A stretch of 37,456 nucleotides of DNA from Planctomycetota bacterium (GTDB lineage Bacteria > Planctomycetota > UBA1135 > UBA2386), in assembly GCA_947444055.1 (NCBI GenBank), contig CANEYR010000032.1, positions 1 through 37,456 of the forward strand, in the 5' to 3' direction. The notes under the pieces were generated by a model. It ran no database searches, was not told the DNA's origin, and saw only the letters and a program-made list of their open reading frames with translations. A program made the translations under genes and the position numbers. Below are positions 8,056 to 18,731 of the stretch, in pieces. Positions within the stretch are counted from its first letter, which is position 1; each line of letters opens with the position of its first letter.

Positions 8056-8943
8056 CTAGCCGCGCGGGTGCAGCTTTTGATGCACTGCGCGCAGGCGTTC
8101 GTGGTCGACGTGGGTGTAGACCTGCGTGGTCTGCAACGAGGCGTGGCCCAGCATCTCCTGCACCGAACGCAGGTCGGCGCCACCTGCGACCAGGTGCGTG
8201 GCGAATGAGTGGCGCAGCGCGTGCGGTGAGCACGCCACTGCCAAGCCGGCCGACTTGCACGCCGCCTGCACGACTTGGTAGATGCGCACGCGGTCGAGCG
8301 GGCGGCCGGTGCGCGACAAGAACAGCACGTCGCCAGGATCCTTGCGCGCGTGCGTGCGCAGGCGCGGCCGCACGTCGCGGCGATAGCGCAGCAGCCAAGC
8401 GAGCGCGCCATCCGCGATCGGCACCAGCCGTTCCTTATTGCCCTTGCCGAGCGCGCGCAGCAGCCGGTGGTCCTCGATGACGCTGGTCGTGCGCAGCGAG
8501 ACGACTTCGCTGACACGGCAACCGGTGGCGTAGAGAACGTGCAGAATCGCTTGGTTGCGCACGCCGAGGTCGTCATCGGGAACGTTGGCGAGCAGCTTGC
8601 CAACCGCCTTGCGGGTCAGCGCCTTGGGCAGCTTCTGTTCGAGTTTGGGCCCGAGCAGGCCATCGGCGACGTCGTCGGCGGCGTGCCCTTCTGCGTGCAG
8701 GAAGCGATAGAAGCCGCGGATCGCCGCGGCGGCGCGCGCGATCGAGGCCGGCGCCAGGCTTGGCAAGAGGCCGCTCAAATGGCGATCGATCGCCAAGCGG
8801 TCGGGCAAGCGCGCGTTCCCGCGCAGCAGCCGTTGCAGGTCGTTGCGGTAGGCCGCGACGGTATGCGGCGAGACTTGCAGCTCAACGCCCAGATAGACCA
8901 GGAAGTCGGCGAGGTGGCGTTGGCAAGCGGCGGCCGAGTCCAT
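8056..8943 (-). CDS. xerC: Tyrosine recombinase XerC/XerD
   Basis: 295 residues, the usual Xer size. It resolves chromosome dimers at dif near the terminus, working as a XerC/XerD pair. An N-terminal SAM-like core-binding domain (about 5-85, with SPHTVAAYRNDL) precedes the catalytic domain. All catalytic residues are visible: R143 (ATGCRVSEV), K167 (GKGNKERLVP), H241 and R244 (PHALRHSFATH), H267 (MLGHASLQTTQ) and the nucleophile Y276 (QVYTHV). Which of XerC or XerD it is cannot be told without the partner. The ATG at 8943 was chosen because it begins the family N-terminus. A perfect 8-bp inverted repeat lies directly upstream. The full-length housekeeping form argues against a phage integrase. 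Confidence 0.9.
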   Translation of the reverse strand: MDSAAACQRHLADFLVYLGVELQVSPHTVAAYRNDLQRLLRGNARLPDRLAIDRHLSGLLPSLAPASIARAAAAIRGFYRFLHAEGHAADDVADGLLGPKLEQKLPKALTRKAVGKLLANVPDDDLGVRNQAILHVLYATGCRVSEVVSLRTTSVIEDHRLLRALGKGNKERLVPIADGALAWLLRYRRDVRPRLRTHARKDPGDVLFLSRTGRPLDRVRIYQVVQAACKSAGLAVACSPHALRHSFATHLVAGGADLRSVQEMLGHASLQTTQVYTHVDHERLRAVHQKLHPRG

Positions 8944-8944
8944 G

Positions 8945-9187
8945 GCGGTCGCCACACTAGCGACCGCGGCGGCCGCGCACGAATGGCAGCGATCGTTGGC
9001 TTCGGTCGGTCCCCGCCTTGACGGCCTTGGTGAGCGTACGTATGGTCCCCGCCCCTTCGTGGCTGCGCCGCGGCCAACCACGAGGAATATGCGGTGGTGC
9101 CGTTCCCGCGGCACGTGCCCGCTCTTTTTGAAAGTGCCCCCGACACCGACTCGCTGAGAGCGGCCGCTCGCCGGTTCGCCAAAGCCC
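8945..9187. repeat. Palindrome- and repeat-rich divergent intergenic region
   Basis: 244 bp between xerC and the dksA-like gene. Directly upstream of xerC is a perfect inverted repeat, GCGGTCGC / GCGACCGC (8945-8952, 8960-8967). A direct repeat GGTCCCCGCC occurs at 9008-9017 and 9044-9053. A hairpin GTGCCG / CGGCAC (9097-9102, 9109-9114) overlaps the perfect palindrome GGCACGTGCC (9110-9119), followed by GCTCTTTTTGAAAGTGCCCC. The layered short palindromes look more like inserted repeat elements than a simple promoter, but this is inference. Promoters for both genes must lie here. Confidence 0.4.
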
Positions 9188-9640
9188 ATGTCCAAGCCGA
9201 ACAAGACCGATCTGACGAAGTACAAGACCATCCTGGAGAAGCAGTTGTCGTCGTTGAAGGGCGACGTCGGCTCGATGCGAGACGAGGCCCTGCGGGCGTC
9301 TGAGCAGGATGCATCCGTCGACCACTTGGCGGACCAAGGCACCGACAATTACGACCAGGGCTTCATGCTGGGCCTGATCGAGAATGAGGAAGAGACCATC
9401 AAGCTGATCGAGGAAGCCCTCGATCGCGCCTCCGGCAAGGGCGACTGGGAGTTTGGCGTTTGCCCGCTCTGCCAAGAAGAGATCGAGAACGCCAAGAAGC
9501 CGGGCAAGGACGGCAAGAAGCCCAAGCCCGCCAAGGCCACGGACATTTGGATTCCGAAGGCTCGCCTCGAGTACCTGCCGTGGGCCCGCTACTGCGTGCG
9601 CCACCAGGAGACCGAGGAGCGCAACCGCGAGATCGCGTAG
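9188..9640 (+). CDS. DksA/TraR-family zinc-finger protein with atypical finger
   Basis: 150 residues. DksA-family proteins enter the RNA polymerase secondary channel, or act as small zinc-finger regulators. A helical N-terminal half (about 1-80, with the acidic EQDASVDHLADQGTDNYDQG region) leads to a zinc finger CPLC (C92, C95) and, after a 40-residue gap, CVRH (C136, H139). The family normally has CxxC at both ends separated by about 17 residues. Here the second pair is Cys-His, and an extra Lys/Pro-rich segment of about 20 residues (about 102-121) is inserted in the finger, before the conserved IPKARLEYLPWARYC. It is probably a functional but divergent family member. The lspA start follows three bases after its stop, so the two are co-transcribed. 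Confidence 0.82.
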   Translation: MSKPNKTDLTKYKTILEKQLSSLKGDVGSMRDEALRASEQDASVDHLADQGTDNYDQGFMLGLIENEEETIKLIEEALDRASGKGDWEFGVCPLCQEEIENAKKPGKDGKKPKPAKATDIWIPKARLEYLPWARYCVRHQETEERNREIA

Positions 9641-9642
9641 CC

Positions 9643-9702
9643 GGTGGCTCGTGACGTGGGGGCTGGTGGCGAGTTGGCTAGTGACGAGGGCGCTGGTGGC
9701 GC
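9643..9702. repeat. Imperfect 30-bp tandem duplication at the lspA start
   Basis: Two adjacent 30-base units (TGGCTCGTGACG... and TGGCTAGTGACG..., roughly 9643-9702) agree at 25 of 30 positions. They encode the two GAGGE/GAGGA-type decapeptides at the start of the GTG-9644 reading frame. This argues either that the true lspA start is the downstream GTG at 9713 or that the protein has gained a disposable N-terminal tail. Confidence 0.6.
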
Positions 9703-10288
9703 GAACGCTGGCGTGACGGTCGCGACCAGCGACGCCAAGGGCTTCACCGGCAAGCTGTGGTTTTGGTTGCCGTGGCCGCTGCTGGTCGTCGCCGACTTGT
9801 GGAGCAAGTCCGCGATCTTCGCGCTGCTGGAGCGCGACGCCGTGGCGCGCGGCTTTGCGCACTTGCCCGAGTCGCATCGACCCCCGCTCGTGGTCTTCGA
9901 CGGCGCCCTGCACTTCGAACTGGTCAGCTGGGGCAACACCGGGACCATTTGGGGTCTCGGCCAGAACGCCACCATCCCGCTGATCGTGCTGCGCTGCTGC
10001 GCGGTAGTCGGTCTGTTCTGGTTCCTGCGCAACACCAAGCGGGCCGCGCGCCTCCAGCAGTTCGTGCTGGGCCTGATCCTGGCGGGGGCTCTCGGCAACC
10101 TCTACGACAACTTCGTGCGCGACGACCGCTCAGTGCGCGACTTCCTGCACTTCACGGGCACGTGGCCGTTCCAGTGGGACTTCCCGGCGTTCAACGTCGC
10201 CGACTCGTGCATCACGGTGGGGGCGATCGGCTTGTTCTTGCTCTTGTGGCGAGACGATCGCAAGCCGAAAGCAGCGCCGGTATCCTGA
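9644..10288 (+). CDS. lspA: Lipoprotein signal peptidase
   Basis: Signal peptidase II, an inner-membrane aspartyl protease that removes the signal peptide from diacylglyceryl-modified prolipoproteins. 214 residues from the GTG at 9644, which follows the dksA-like stop by three bases. Catalytic aspartates are D155 in GALGNLYDN and D187 in FPAFNVADSC; the NTGTIWGLG segment (about 98-106) matches the conserved N.GaaF region. Four transmembrane helices are visible, as expected. Residues 1-23 are an odd Gly/Ala-rich extension encoded by an imperfect 30-bp tandem duplication; a GTG at 9713 would give a 191-residue protein nearer the family norm. Asn replaces the usual Arg after D155. Lipoproteins that it could process are encoded at 30416 and 30847. 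Confidence 0.92.
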   Translation: MARDVGAGGELASDEGAGGANAGVTVATSDAKGFTGKLWFWLPWPLLVVADLWSKSAIFALLERDAVARGFAHLPESHRPPLVVFDGALHFELVSWGNTGTIWGLGQNATIPLIVLRCCAVVGLFWFLRNTKRAARLQQFVLGLILAGALGNLYDNFVRDDRSVRDFLHFTGTWPFQWDFPAFNVADSCITVGAIGLFLLLWRDDRKPKAAPVS

Positions 10289-10317
10289 GCCAGCCGCTGC
10301 CCGCGGCCCCGCCACCT

Positions 10318-11280
10318 GTGTTGCAGACAACCCTCGGAAGCCTGGAACTCGACAACCCCGTGCTCAGCGCATCGGGCACGTTCGGCTCAGGGTGGGAAGG
10401 CCGCGAGTTCAGCGACCTCGGCCGCGTCGGGGCTTTGGTCAGCAAGACGGTGACGTTGTTGCCGCGACCCGGCAACCCACCGCCGCGCATCTGGGAGACG
10501 GCGTCGGGCATGCTCAACTCGATCGGCCTTGAGAACAAAGGCGTCGACTACTTCGTCGCTAACTCGTTGCCGAAGATGAAGCAGCTGGCGGCGAGCGGGC
10601 GCAGCAGCACGGCTCGCGGGCCGCGTGTGATCATCAACATCGGTGGGGAATCGATCGATGACTTCGTGACGCTGGCCGCGCGTTTCTGTGACGAAGGTGT
10701 CGACGCGCTGGAGGTCAACCTTTCGTGCCCGAATGTGCAGGAAGGCAAGCTGCTGTTCTCGACGGATCCGCGCATGACGGAACAGGCGATGCGCGCGGTC
10801 AAGAAGGTCGCCAACGTGCCGGTGTTCGCCAAGCTGTCACCGAACGTCACCGACATCGTCGCGATTGGCAAAGGTGCGGAGCAGGGCGGCGCCGATGGCA
10901 TCACGGCGATCAACACCTTGATTGGCATGGCAGTCGACTGGCGCAAACAAAAACCGATCCTCGGCCGTGTCATCGGCGGCTTGTCGGGGCCGGCGATCAA
11001 GCCCGTGGCGCTGCGCATGGTCTACGAATTGGCGCGCGTCGTGCGGGTGCCGATCCTCGGCGTCGGTGGGGTGCAATCGGCCGATGACGTGCTCGAGTTC
11101 GTGTGCGCGGGAGCGTCGGCGGTGCAAGTCGGCACCGCCATGTTCACGGAGCCTGCTTTGATGGTGCGACTCCTGGACGAAGTGCGCGACAAGTTAGCGG
11201 CGGCCAAGACGACGATCCGCGAACTGCGCGGCGCTTTGCATCGCAGCGCCCCTGCACCAGTCGGAGGCTCGGCGCGATGA
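10318..11280 (+). CDS. pyrD: Dihydroorotate dehydrogenase, class 1 (probably 1B)
   Basis: Oxidises dihydroorotate to orotate in pyrimidine synthesis, FMN-dependent, cytosolic. 320 residues from a GTG at 10318, 29 bp after lspA. The N-terminus LELDNPVLSASGTFGSG and the FMN-binding core are clear. The active-site base is Cys (C137 in NLSCPNVQ), which defines class 1; class 2 membrane enzymes carry Ser there. Length and the GGLSGPAIKPVALRMVY segment favour class 1B, which needs the Fe-S subunit PyrK, not found in this window. The start codon is uncertain (TTG is the next codon). Its TGA overlaps the ATG of the response regulator gene. Confidence 0.9.
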   Translation: MLQTTLGSLELDNPVLSASGTFGSGWEGREFSDLGRVGALVSKTVTLLPRPGNPPPRIWETASGMLNSIGLENKGVDYFVANSLPKMKQLAASGRSSTARGPRVIINIGGESIDDFVTLAARFCDEGVDALEVNLSCPNVQEGKLLFSTDPRMTEQAMRAVKKVANVPVFAKLSPNVTDIVAIGKGAEQGGADGITAINTLIGMAVDWRKQKPILGRVIGGLSGPAIKPVALRMVYELARVVRVPILGVGGVQSADDVLEFVCAGASAVQVGTAMFTEPALMVRLLDEVRDKLAAAKTTIRELRGALHRSAPAPVGGSAR

Positions 11281-12107
11281 AACTCACGGCGCTGACGTCG
11301 GACTTGGTGCAGAAGGCGATCGCGATCTACCAAGATCTTGCCTATGGCTCCGGCCGACCGCGCCGCCCCGTCGAGACGCCGAAAGACTGCAGCGTCGACG
11401 CCTTGCTGGCCTTGTTCCATAAGGAGCAGGCCGAAGCGATCCCCGGCTATCCCTGCCATCGCTACACGCTGCGTCTTGGCAATCGCAACTACCCGTTCAT
11501 GAAGCTGCTGCTGCAGGAGCACTTGGTGCCGGGCGAGTTTTACTTCGCGGTCGACTCGCACGACCAGATGGAGATCAAGCCGGACTTCCCGGACTACGAG
11601 CAGTGGATGGCGGTGCGCCGGTTCAATCGCGACTTGAAGCGTCAGATCGAACAGGGCTTCGAGCGAGCGGGTTTGGACACGTCGCTGTGCTTGCGCCAGC
11701 TGCTGCTGGCCAGTGGCGTCGAGGGGACGCCGCCGTGCCGTGGCCTCGTGCTGATCGTCGACGATGAAGAGGACCTGGCGGCGGCGGTCGAACTGCTGAT
11801 GCAGCGTCGTGGGTTTCGCACCTACAAGGTGCACGACGGTGCTTCGGCGGTGGTCGCAGCGGCCTCCCTGCTGCCGGACCTGCTGCTGCTCGACTACGAA
11901 CTGCCGGAACTCGATGGCTTGCAGGTGATCGAGCGTTTGCGCAGCGAACCAACGACCGCCAACATCCCGGTGCTGCTCAGCAGTGCGGCGCGCGTGTCGA
12001 TGACGGACATCAAGAAGGCCGATGGTTTCTTGGCGAAGCCGTTCCCGGACACGCTGCTCTACGAAATGGTGGACCGGGTGCTGCGCTCGCGCGAGGTGCG
12101 GCGATGA
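11277..12107 (+). CDS. Response regulator with unrecognised N-terminal domain
   Basis: 276 residues. Residues about 157-270 are a receiver domain with the acidic pair D162/D163 (LIVDDEED), phosphoacceptor D206 (LLLLDYELPELDG), the switch serine near S235 and K254 (FLAKPF). Residues 1-150 form an unrecognised domain with NRNYPFMKLLLQEHLVPGEF and DYEQWMAVRRFNRDLK segments. It has no helix-turn-helix or output enzyme, so it probably acts by protein contact. The receiver is at the C-terminus, the reverse of the usual order. The ATG at 11277 overlaps the pyrD stop (ATGA), and GGAGG lies nine bases upstream, so translation is coupled. No histidine kinase is nearby. Confidence 0.85.
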   Translation: MKLTALTSDLVQKAIAIYQDLAYGSGRPRRPVETPKDCSVDALLALFHKEQAEAIPGYPCHRYTLRLGNRNYPFMKLLLQEHLVPGEFYFAVDSHDQMEIKPDFPDYEQWMAVRRFNRDLKRQIEQGFERAGLDTSLCLRQLLLASGVEGTPPCRGLVLIVDDEEDLAAAVELLMQRRGFRTYKVHDGASAVVAAASLLPDLLLLDYELPELDGLQVIERLRSEPTTANIPVLLSSAARVSMTDIKKADGFLAKPFPDTLLYEMVDRVLRSREVRR

Positions 12108-12481
12108 CGGCGACGGTTGCTTTGTCGGCGGCAGCTTTGTCGGCGGCAGCTTTGTCGGCGGCAGCATTGCCTGCGGCATTTTTGCCCGCAGCCGGCGGGT
12201 CGGCCACTGCCAAGCACCGCTGCTGGGCGTGGCTGTCGGCGGTGGCGCTGCTGATGTTGATCGCGGCGGTCGGCTTGTCGGCGAGCCACGAACGAGTGAC
12301 CACTGGCGTTTGCATCGAAGTGGTCGAACGGGTCTCCGTGCGGGCGTTGCACCGCGCCTTCGAGCGCGCGGTCCTAGGCGCGATGGCCCATGCCGGCGTC
12401 GTCAGTTGGCCGCGCCCGTGGCTGCGCACGCGCAGTGTGCTGTCGTTTGGGTTGCTGCCCAGTCGCGCGCCGCCCGCCTGA
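12104..12481 (+). CDS. Small single-pass membrane protein (unknown)
   Basis: 125 residues. The ATG overlaps the response-regulator stop as ATGA. The N-terminus has three copies of LSAAA, encoded by a perfect 15-bp triplicate (12121-12165), then one transmembrane helix (about 45-64, AWLSAVALLMLIAAVGLS) and a basic C-terminal segment with no motif. Support comes from the coupled start and from a terminator placed exactly at its stop. I do not recognise it. Coding is likely, but the low-complexity N-terminus makes the start less sure. Confidence 0.5.
   Translation: MTATVALSAAALSAAALSAAALPAAFLPAAGGSATAKHRCWAWLSAVALLMLIAAVGLSASHERVTTGVCIEVVERVSVRALHRAFERAVLGAMAHAGVVSWPRPWLRTRSVLSFGLLPSRAPPA
12121..12165. 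repeat. Three perfect 15-bp tandem repeats in a coding region
   Basis: TTTGTCGGCGGCAGC occurs three times in direct succession. The unit length keeps the reading frame and encodes the repeated LSAAA at the start of the small membrane protein. Confidence 0.85.
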
Positions 12482-12504
12482 CGAACGCTCGTGTCGTTCG
12501 TTTT
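12481..12504 (+). terminator. Intrinsic terminator before secA
   Basis: ACGAACG (12481-12487), a seven-base loop, then CGTTCGT (12495-12501) running into TTTT. The stem begins at the last base of the stop codon of the small membrane protein and would end the dksA-lspA-pyrD run, leaving about 83 bp for a secA promoter. Confidence 0.5.
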
Positions 12505-12587
12505 CGTGTGTGGTCGCCGCGCCGCGGTGATCGCCGCACCGGGTTCGCTCGGTGTGCTACCCCGCATTCTTTCGCCTTCGTTCCGTC

Positions 12588-15607
<3,020 letters not shown>

Positions 15608-15608
<1 letters not shown>

Positions 15609-16969
15609 TGGGCGGCAAACCCTTGGCGAAGCGCAGCTCCCTGCCGCTGCCGCGCAGCGGCTTTCGCGGCTGGCTGACGATGGGCGTCTACCAGCCGCTG
15701 TTCCTCTTGGCGTTCTTGCTCTACAGCCCGCTGCTCACCTACCGGGCCCTGTTTGATCGCAAGCGGCGCGCCAGTTGGCGCGAGCGCATGGGGTTCGTGC
15801 CGCGCACCGAGCATGACAAACCGGTGGTGTGGATCCACGGCGTGTCGGTCGGCGAAGTGAAAGCGGCCAGCAACTTCATCGCCAAGCTGCGGCAAGCGCG
15901 TCCTGATTTGCAGCTGCTGGTGTCGGCCACGACGCCGAACGGGCACCTGGTGGCACGGCAGGAGTACGGCGATCTGCCGGTGGTGTTCTACCCGCTCGAC
16001 TTCGGCAACTTCCCGGCGCGCGCACTCGCGCGCATTCGGCCGTTGTGTGTGTTGCTGATGGAGCTCGAGATCTGGCCGAACTTTTTGCAGGCGGCGCGCA
16101 AGCGGGACATCCCGGTTGCCGTCATCAATGGCCGCATCAGCGAGCGCACGTTCAAGGGCTACCGGCTGGCGCGCGGTCTGTTGCCGCAGCTTGACCTGAT
16201 CACGAAGTACTGCGTGCAGGACCGTGCGTACCAGCGGCGGCTGCTCGAACTCGGTGTCGATCCGGAACGCATCTTCGTCACCGGCAACATGAAGTACGAC
16301 AGTGTCGTGATGGGCAAGCATGCCTTTGCCCGCGCGCTGTTGTTGCCATGGCTCGCCGCCAATGGGCAGCGTGTGCTGGTTGCCGGGTCGACCCACCATG
16401 ACGAAGAAGCGGCCGTGCTGATGGCGGTGGCGGCGGTGCAAGCGATCGCACCGCTGGCCGTGCGCACCGTTTTGGTGCCTCGCCATCCCGAACGGGCACC
16501 GCAAATCTGCGAGCAAGTGCGGGCCCTTGGCGCCGTCCCGGTGCGTTGGAGTGAAGTGGCGGATGCGCTGCCCAAGCTCGGCGATCGCGACGTGGTGGTG
16601 GTGGACACCATTGGCCAGCTGCAGCGCTTCTATGCCGCATGCGACGTCGCCTTCGTCGGCGGCAGTCTGGTCCCGCACGGCGGCCAGAACATGCTCGAAC
16701 CGGCGGCGCAGGGCCGCGCCGTGATCTTCGGGCCGCACACGATGAACTTCCGCCGCGACGTCGAGCTGCTGTTGGCGGCGAAGGCGGTGGTGCAGGTGCA
16801 GGACCGTGCGCAGTTCACTGAGCAACTCGGCGCGCTACTGCGCGACGAGGCCATGCGCGGTGAGTTGGGGCAGCGTGCCAGCCGCGTCATCACCGACAAC
16901 CAAGGGGCCACCGCGCGCACGCTCGACTTGGTCACTGAACTGCTGGGCGCGAGCCCGGCGCGCGGTTGA
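15608..16969 (+). CDS. waaA: 3-deoxy-D-manno-octulosonate (Kdo) transferase
   Basis: Adds Kdo from CMP-Kdo to lipid A precursor at the inner membrane (GT30 family), the first core step of LPS. 453 residues. One N-terminal membrane anchor lies at about 27-46. The catalytic glutamate is E83 in HGVSVGE. Further family marks are MELEIWPNF, a GRISERTFKGY segment, the GNMKYD turn, and the C-terminal nucleotide-binding FVGGSLVPHGGQNMLEPA. The ATG at 15608 overlaps the secA stop by one base (TGATG); an ATG at 15680 would also keep the anchor. Its presence implies an LPS-type outer membrane. Pairing with secA by overlap suggests co-transcription. Confidence 0.95.
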
Positions 16970-17000
16970 CCCTCGTGGCACCGTTCCCTACGGTGCGCGC

Positions 17001-17498
17001 ATGAAGTGCCCGTGCTCGAGTGGCCAGGACTACGCCGTTTGCTGCGAACCCATCCTGACGCAGGAGGTGAACGCGAAGACGGCGGAGCAGCTGATGCGCT
17101 CGCGTTATTCTGCCTATGCGTTGGGTCACGTGGACTGGATCGTCGACAGCCAATCGCCCGATGGCCGTGCGTTCGTCGATCGCCAGGCAACCGAGCAGTG
17201 GAGCAAGCGCGCGACGTGGCACCGGCTCGAAGTGCTGTCGACGCAAGGTGGTGGCGAGGACGACACCGAAGGCTTCGTCGACTTCAAGGCCTACTACACG
17301 ATCGCCGGCGAGGACATCACGCACCATGAGGTCGCCAGCTTCCGCAAGGAAGCCGACACGTGGTTCTTCGTGGATGGCATTGAAGTGAAGCCGCGCCCCT
17401 TCAAGCACCTCGAAAAGAAGGTCGGGCCGAACGAGCCGTGTCCGTGTGGCAGCGGCAAGAAGCACAAGAAGTGCTGCGGCCGCGTCGGCGCGGTCTAA
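17001..17498 (+). CDS. YchJ-like protein with two SEC-C zinc motifs
   Basis: 165 residues of the YchJ/UPF0225 type: an N-terminal SEC-C motif (C3, C5, C14, C15), a central NTF2-like fold with the hallmark RSRYSAYALG (33-42), and a second SEC-C motif at the end (C147, C149, C158, C159; PCPCGSGKKHKKCC). The biochemical role of the family is unknown; the SEC-C motif binds zinc and occurs at the SecA C-terminus. Its C-terminal motif closely resembles the one on the SecA 1.4 kb upstream, with waaA in between. The start at 17001 lies 31 bp after waaA. Its TAA forms half of a palindrome shared with the opposing MFS gene. Confidence 0.88.
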   Translation: MKCPCSSGQDYAVCCEPILTQEVNAKTAEQLMRSRYSAYALGHVDWIVDSQSPDGRAFVDRQATEQWSKRATWHRLEVLSTQGGGEDDTEGFVDFKAYYTIAGEDITHHEVASFRKEADTWFFVDGIEVKPRPFKHLEKKVGPNEPCPCGSGKKHKKCCGRVGAV

Positions 17499-17513
17499 AG
17501 GCTTAGGCCTTTA
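17496..17513. terminator. Palindrome spanning two convergent stop codons
   Basis: TAAAGGC-TTAG-GCCTTTA: a 7-bp stem with a four-base loop. Its outer bases are the TAA stop of the YchJ-like gene (17496-17498) and, on the other strand, the TAA stop of the MFS gene (17511-17513). It is too short and A/T-closed to be a strong terminator alone, but it could act for both directions. Confidence 0.5.
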
Positions 17514-18728
17514 GCGGGGCAGGTCTCTAGCGGTTCTAGCCCCTAGCACCCGGCGACAGCTGATCACGACCAGCAGGGCCGCGAGGATCTCGGCGAGTCC
17601 CGCCACCGCGAACGCCAGCACGTAGCCGTGGCCGTCGGCGCCTTCGCCGCCCAGCGCGATCAGACGACCGCAGCACAACGGGCCGAGCAAGAAGCCCAGC
17701 GAGCCAGCCGCGTGGAACGCCGCCATCGCGGTGGTGCGGCCAACGCCAGGCGCGGCTTCCAGCAGCCACAGCAGCGACGGCACGAACATCACTGCCGAGC
17801 CGATGCCGAGCAGCGGCATCAGGCCCCACAGCCAGGCGACCGGGACGGCGCCGACGAACATCACGCCGAGGCCGTAGACGAGGCTGCCGACCAACACGAG
17901 GTGCCTGCGCGACCACTTCTCGGCCAGCCGACCGAACGGCCACGACAACACCGCGAACGGAAACAAGAACGCACCGAGCAGCATGCCGATGCGCGGTCGA
18001 TCGACGCCGTGCACGCTGGCCAGCATCAAGGGGAAGCCGGTGGTGAAGAAGCCGACCGTGAAGCGTTCAACGAACGCGATCACCAGCGGGACGCGCACCG
18101 CGGGTTCGCGCGCGACCGTCGTCAGCAAATCGCGCCAGCCCGGCTTGTTGCTCGTCGCCTGGTCCGGCGGCAGCAGCCACGCGGCCAACACGGTGGCCAA
18201 CACCAGCACCGCCGACGCTGCATGCAACGTGTACAGCGGGTCGTTCTTGCCAAGCCAGCCACCGACCGCTGCCCCGGTGGCGACCCCGAGCGTGAGACCC
18301 GCCCCGAGGCACCCCAGCGCGCGGCCGCGGCGGTCGCCGGCAGCATCGGCGGCGAGACTCATGGTGAGGGTCAGCGCCGTGATGTGCACGGCACCTTCCA
18401 TTGCGCGCAGCAGCAAGAACGAGGCGTAGCTCGCGGGGTGCGCCATCGCCTGCATCAGCAACGCGTCGGCGAGCAGGGCGGCCACGGCCAGCCGCCGCCG
18501 CTGTCCGGTGCGATCGACCCAGGCGCCGATCAGCGGCGCGGCGAGCAAGGCGCCGATCATGTTGGCCGCCATGAACAAGGAGCCGAGGCTCTCGCCGACG
18601 CGAAACCGCTCGACCACGAGGGCCCGCAGCACCGGCACCGGCAGCGTCTCCGGCAACATCATCAGGAAGGTGATGAGCCCGAGCGCCAACACGGACCGCA
18701 ACGACAACGTGCCGACGCGGCTGGTCAT
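17511..18728 (-). CDS. Major facilitator superfamily transporter
   Basis: 405 residues with about twelve hydrophobic helices. The MFS signature motif A lies between helices 2 and 3 (GAWVDRTGQRRRLA), and a weaker copy between helices 8 and 9 (GRLAEKWSRRHL). A central cytoplasmic loop of about 25 residues contains DQATSNKPGW. It resembles drug/sugar proton antiporters, but the substrate cannot be read from sequence. The ATG at 18728 starts three bases after the stop of the Nudix-MBL gene, so both are one operon. It converges on the YchJ-like gene. Confidence 0.88.
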   Translation of the reverse strand: MTSRVGTLSLRSVLALGLITFLMMLPETLPVPVLRALVVERFRVGESLGSLFMAANMIGALLAAPLIGAWVDRTGQRRRLAVAALLADALLMQAMAHPASYASFLLLRAMEGAVHITALTLTMSLAADAAGDRRGRALGCLGAGLTLGVATGAAVGGWLGKNDPLYTLHAASAVLVLATVLAAWLLPPDQATSNKPGWRDLLTTVAREPAVRVPLVIAFVERFTVGFFTTGFPLMLASVHGVDRPRIGMLLGAFLFPFAVLSWPFGRLAEKWSRRHLVLVGSLVYGLGVMFVGAVPVAWLWGLMPLLGIGSAVMFVPSLLWLLEAAPGVGRTTAMAAFHAAGSLGFLLGPLCCGRLIALGGEGADGHGYVLAFAVAGLAEILAALLVVISCRRVLGARTARDLPR

Positions 18729-18731
18729 TCG

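Noticed and set aside
8056-8943. Integrase of a mobile element
   Set aside because: Full-length Xer with housekeeping layout; no attachment-site duplication, excisionase or cargo genes next to it.
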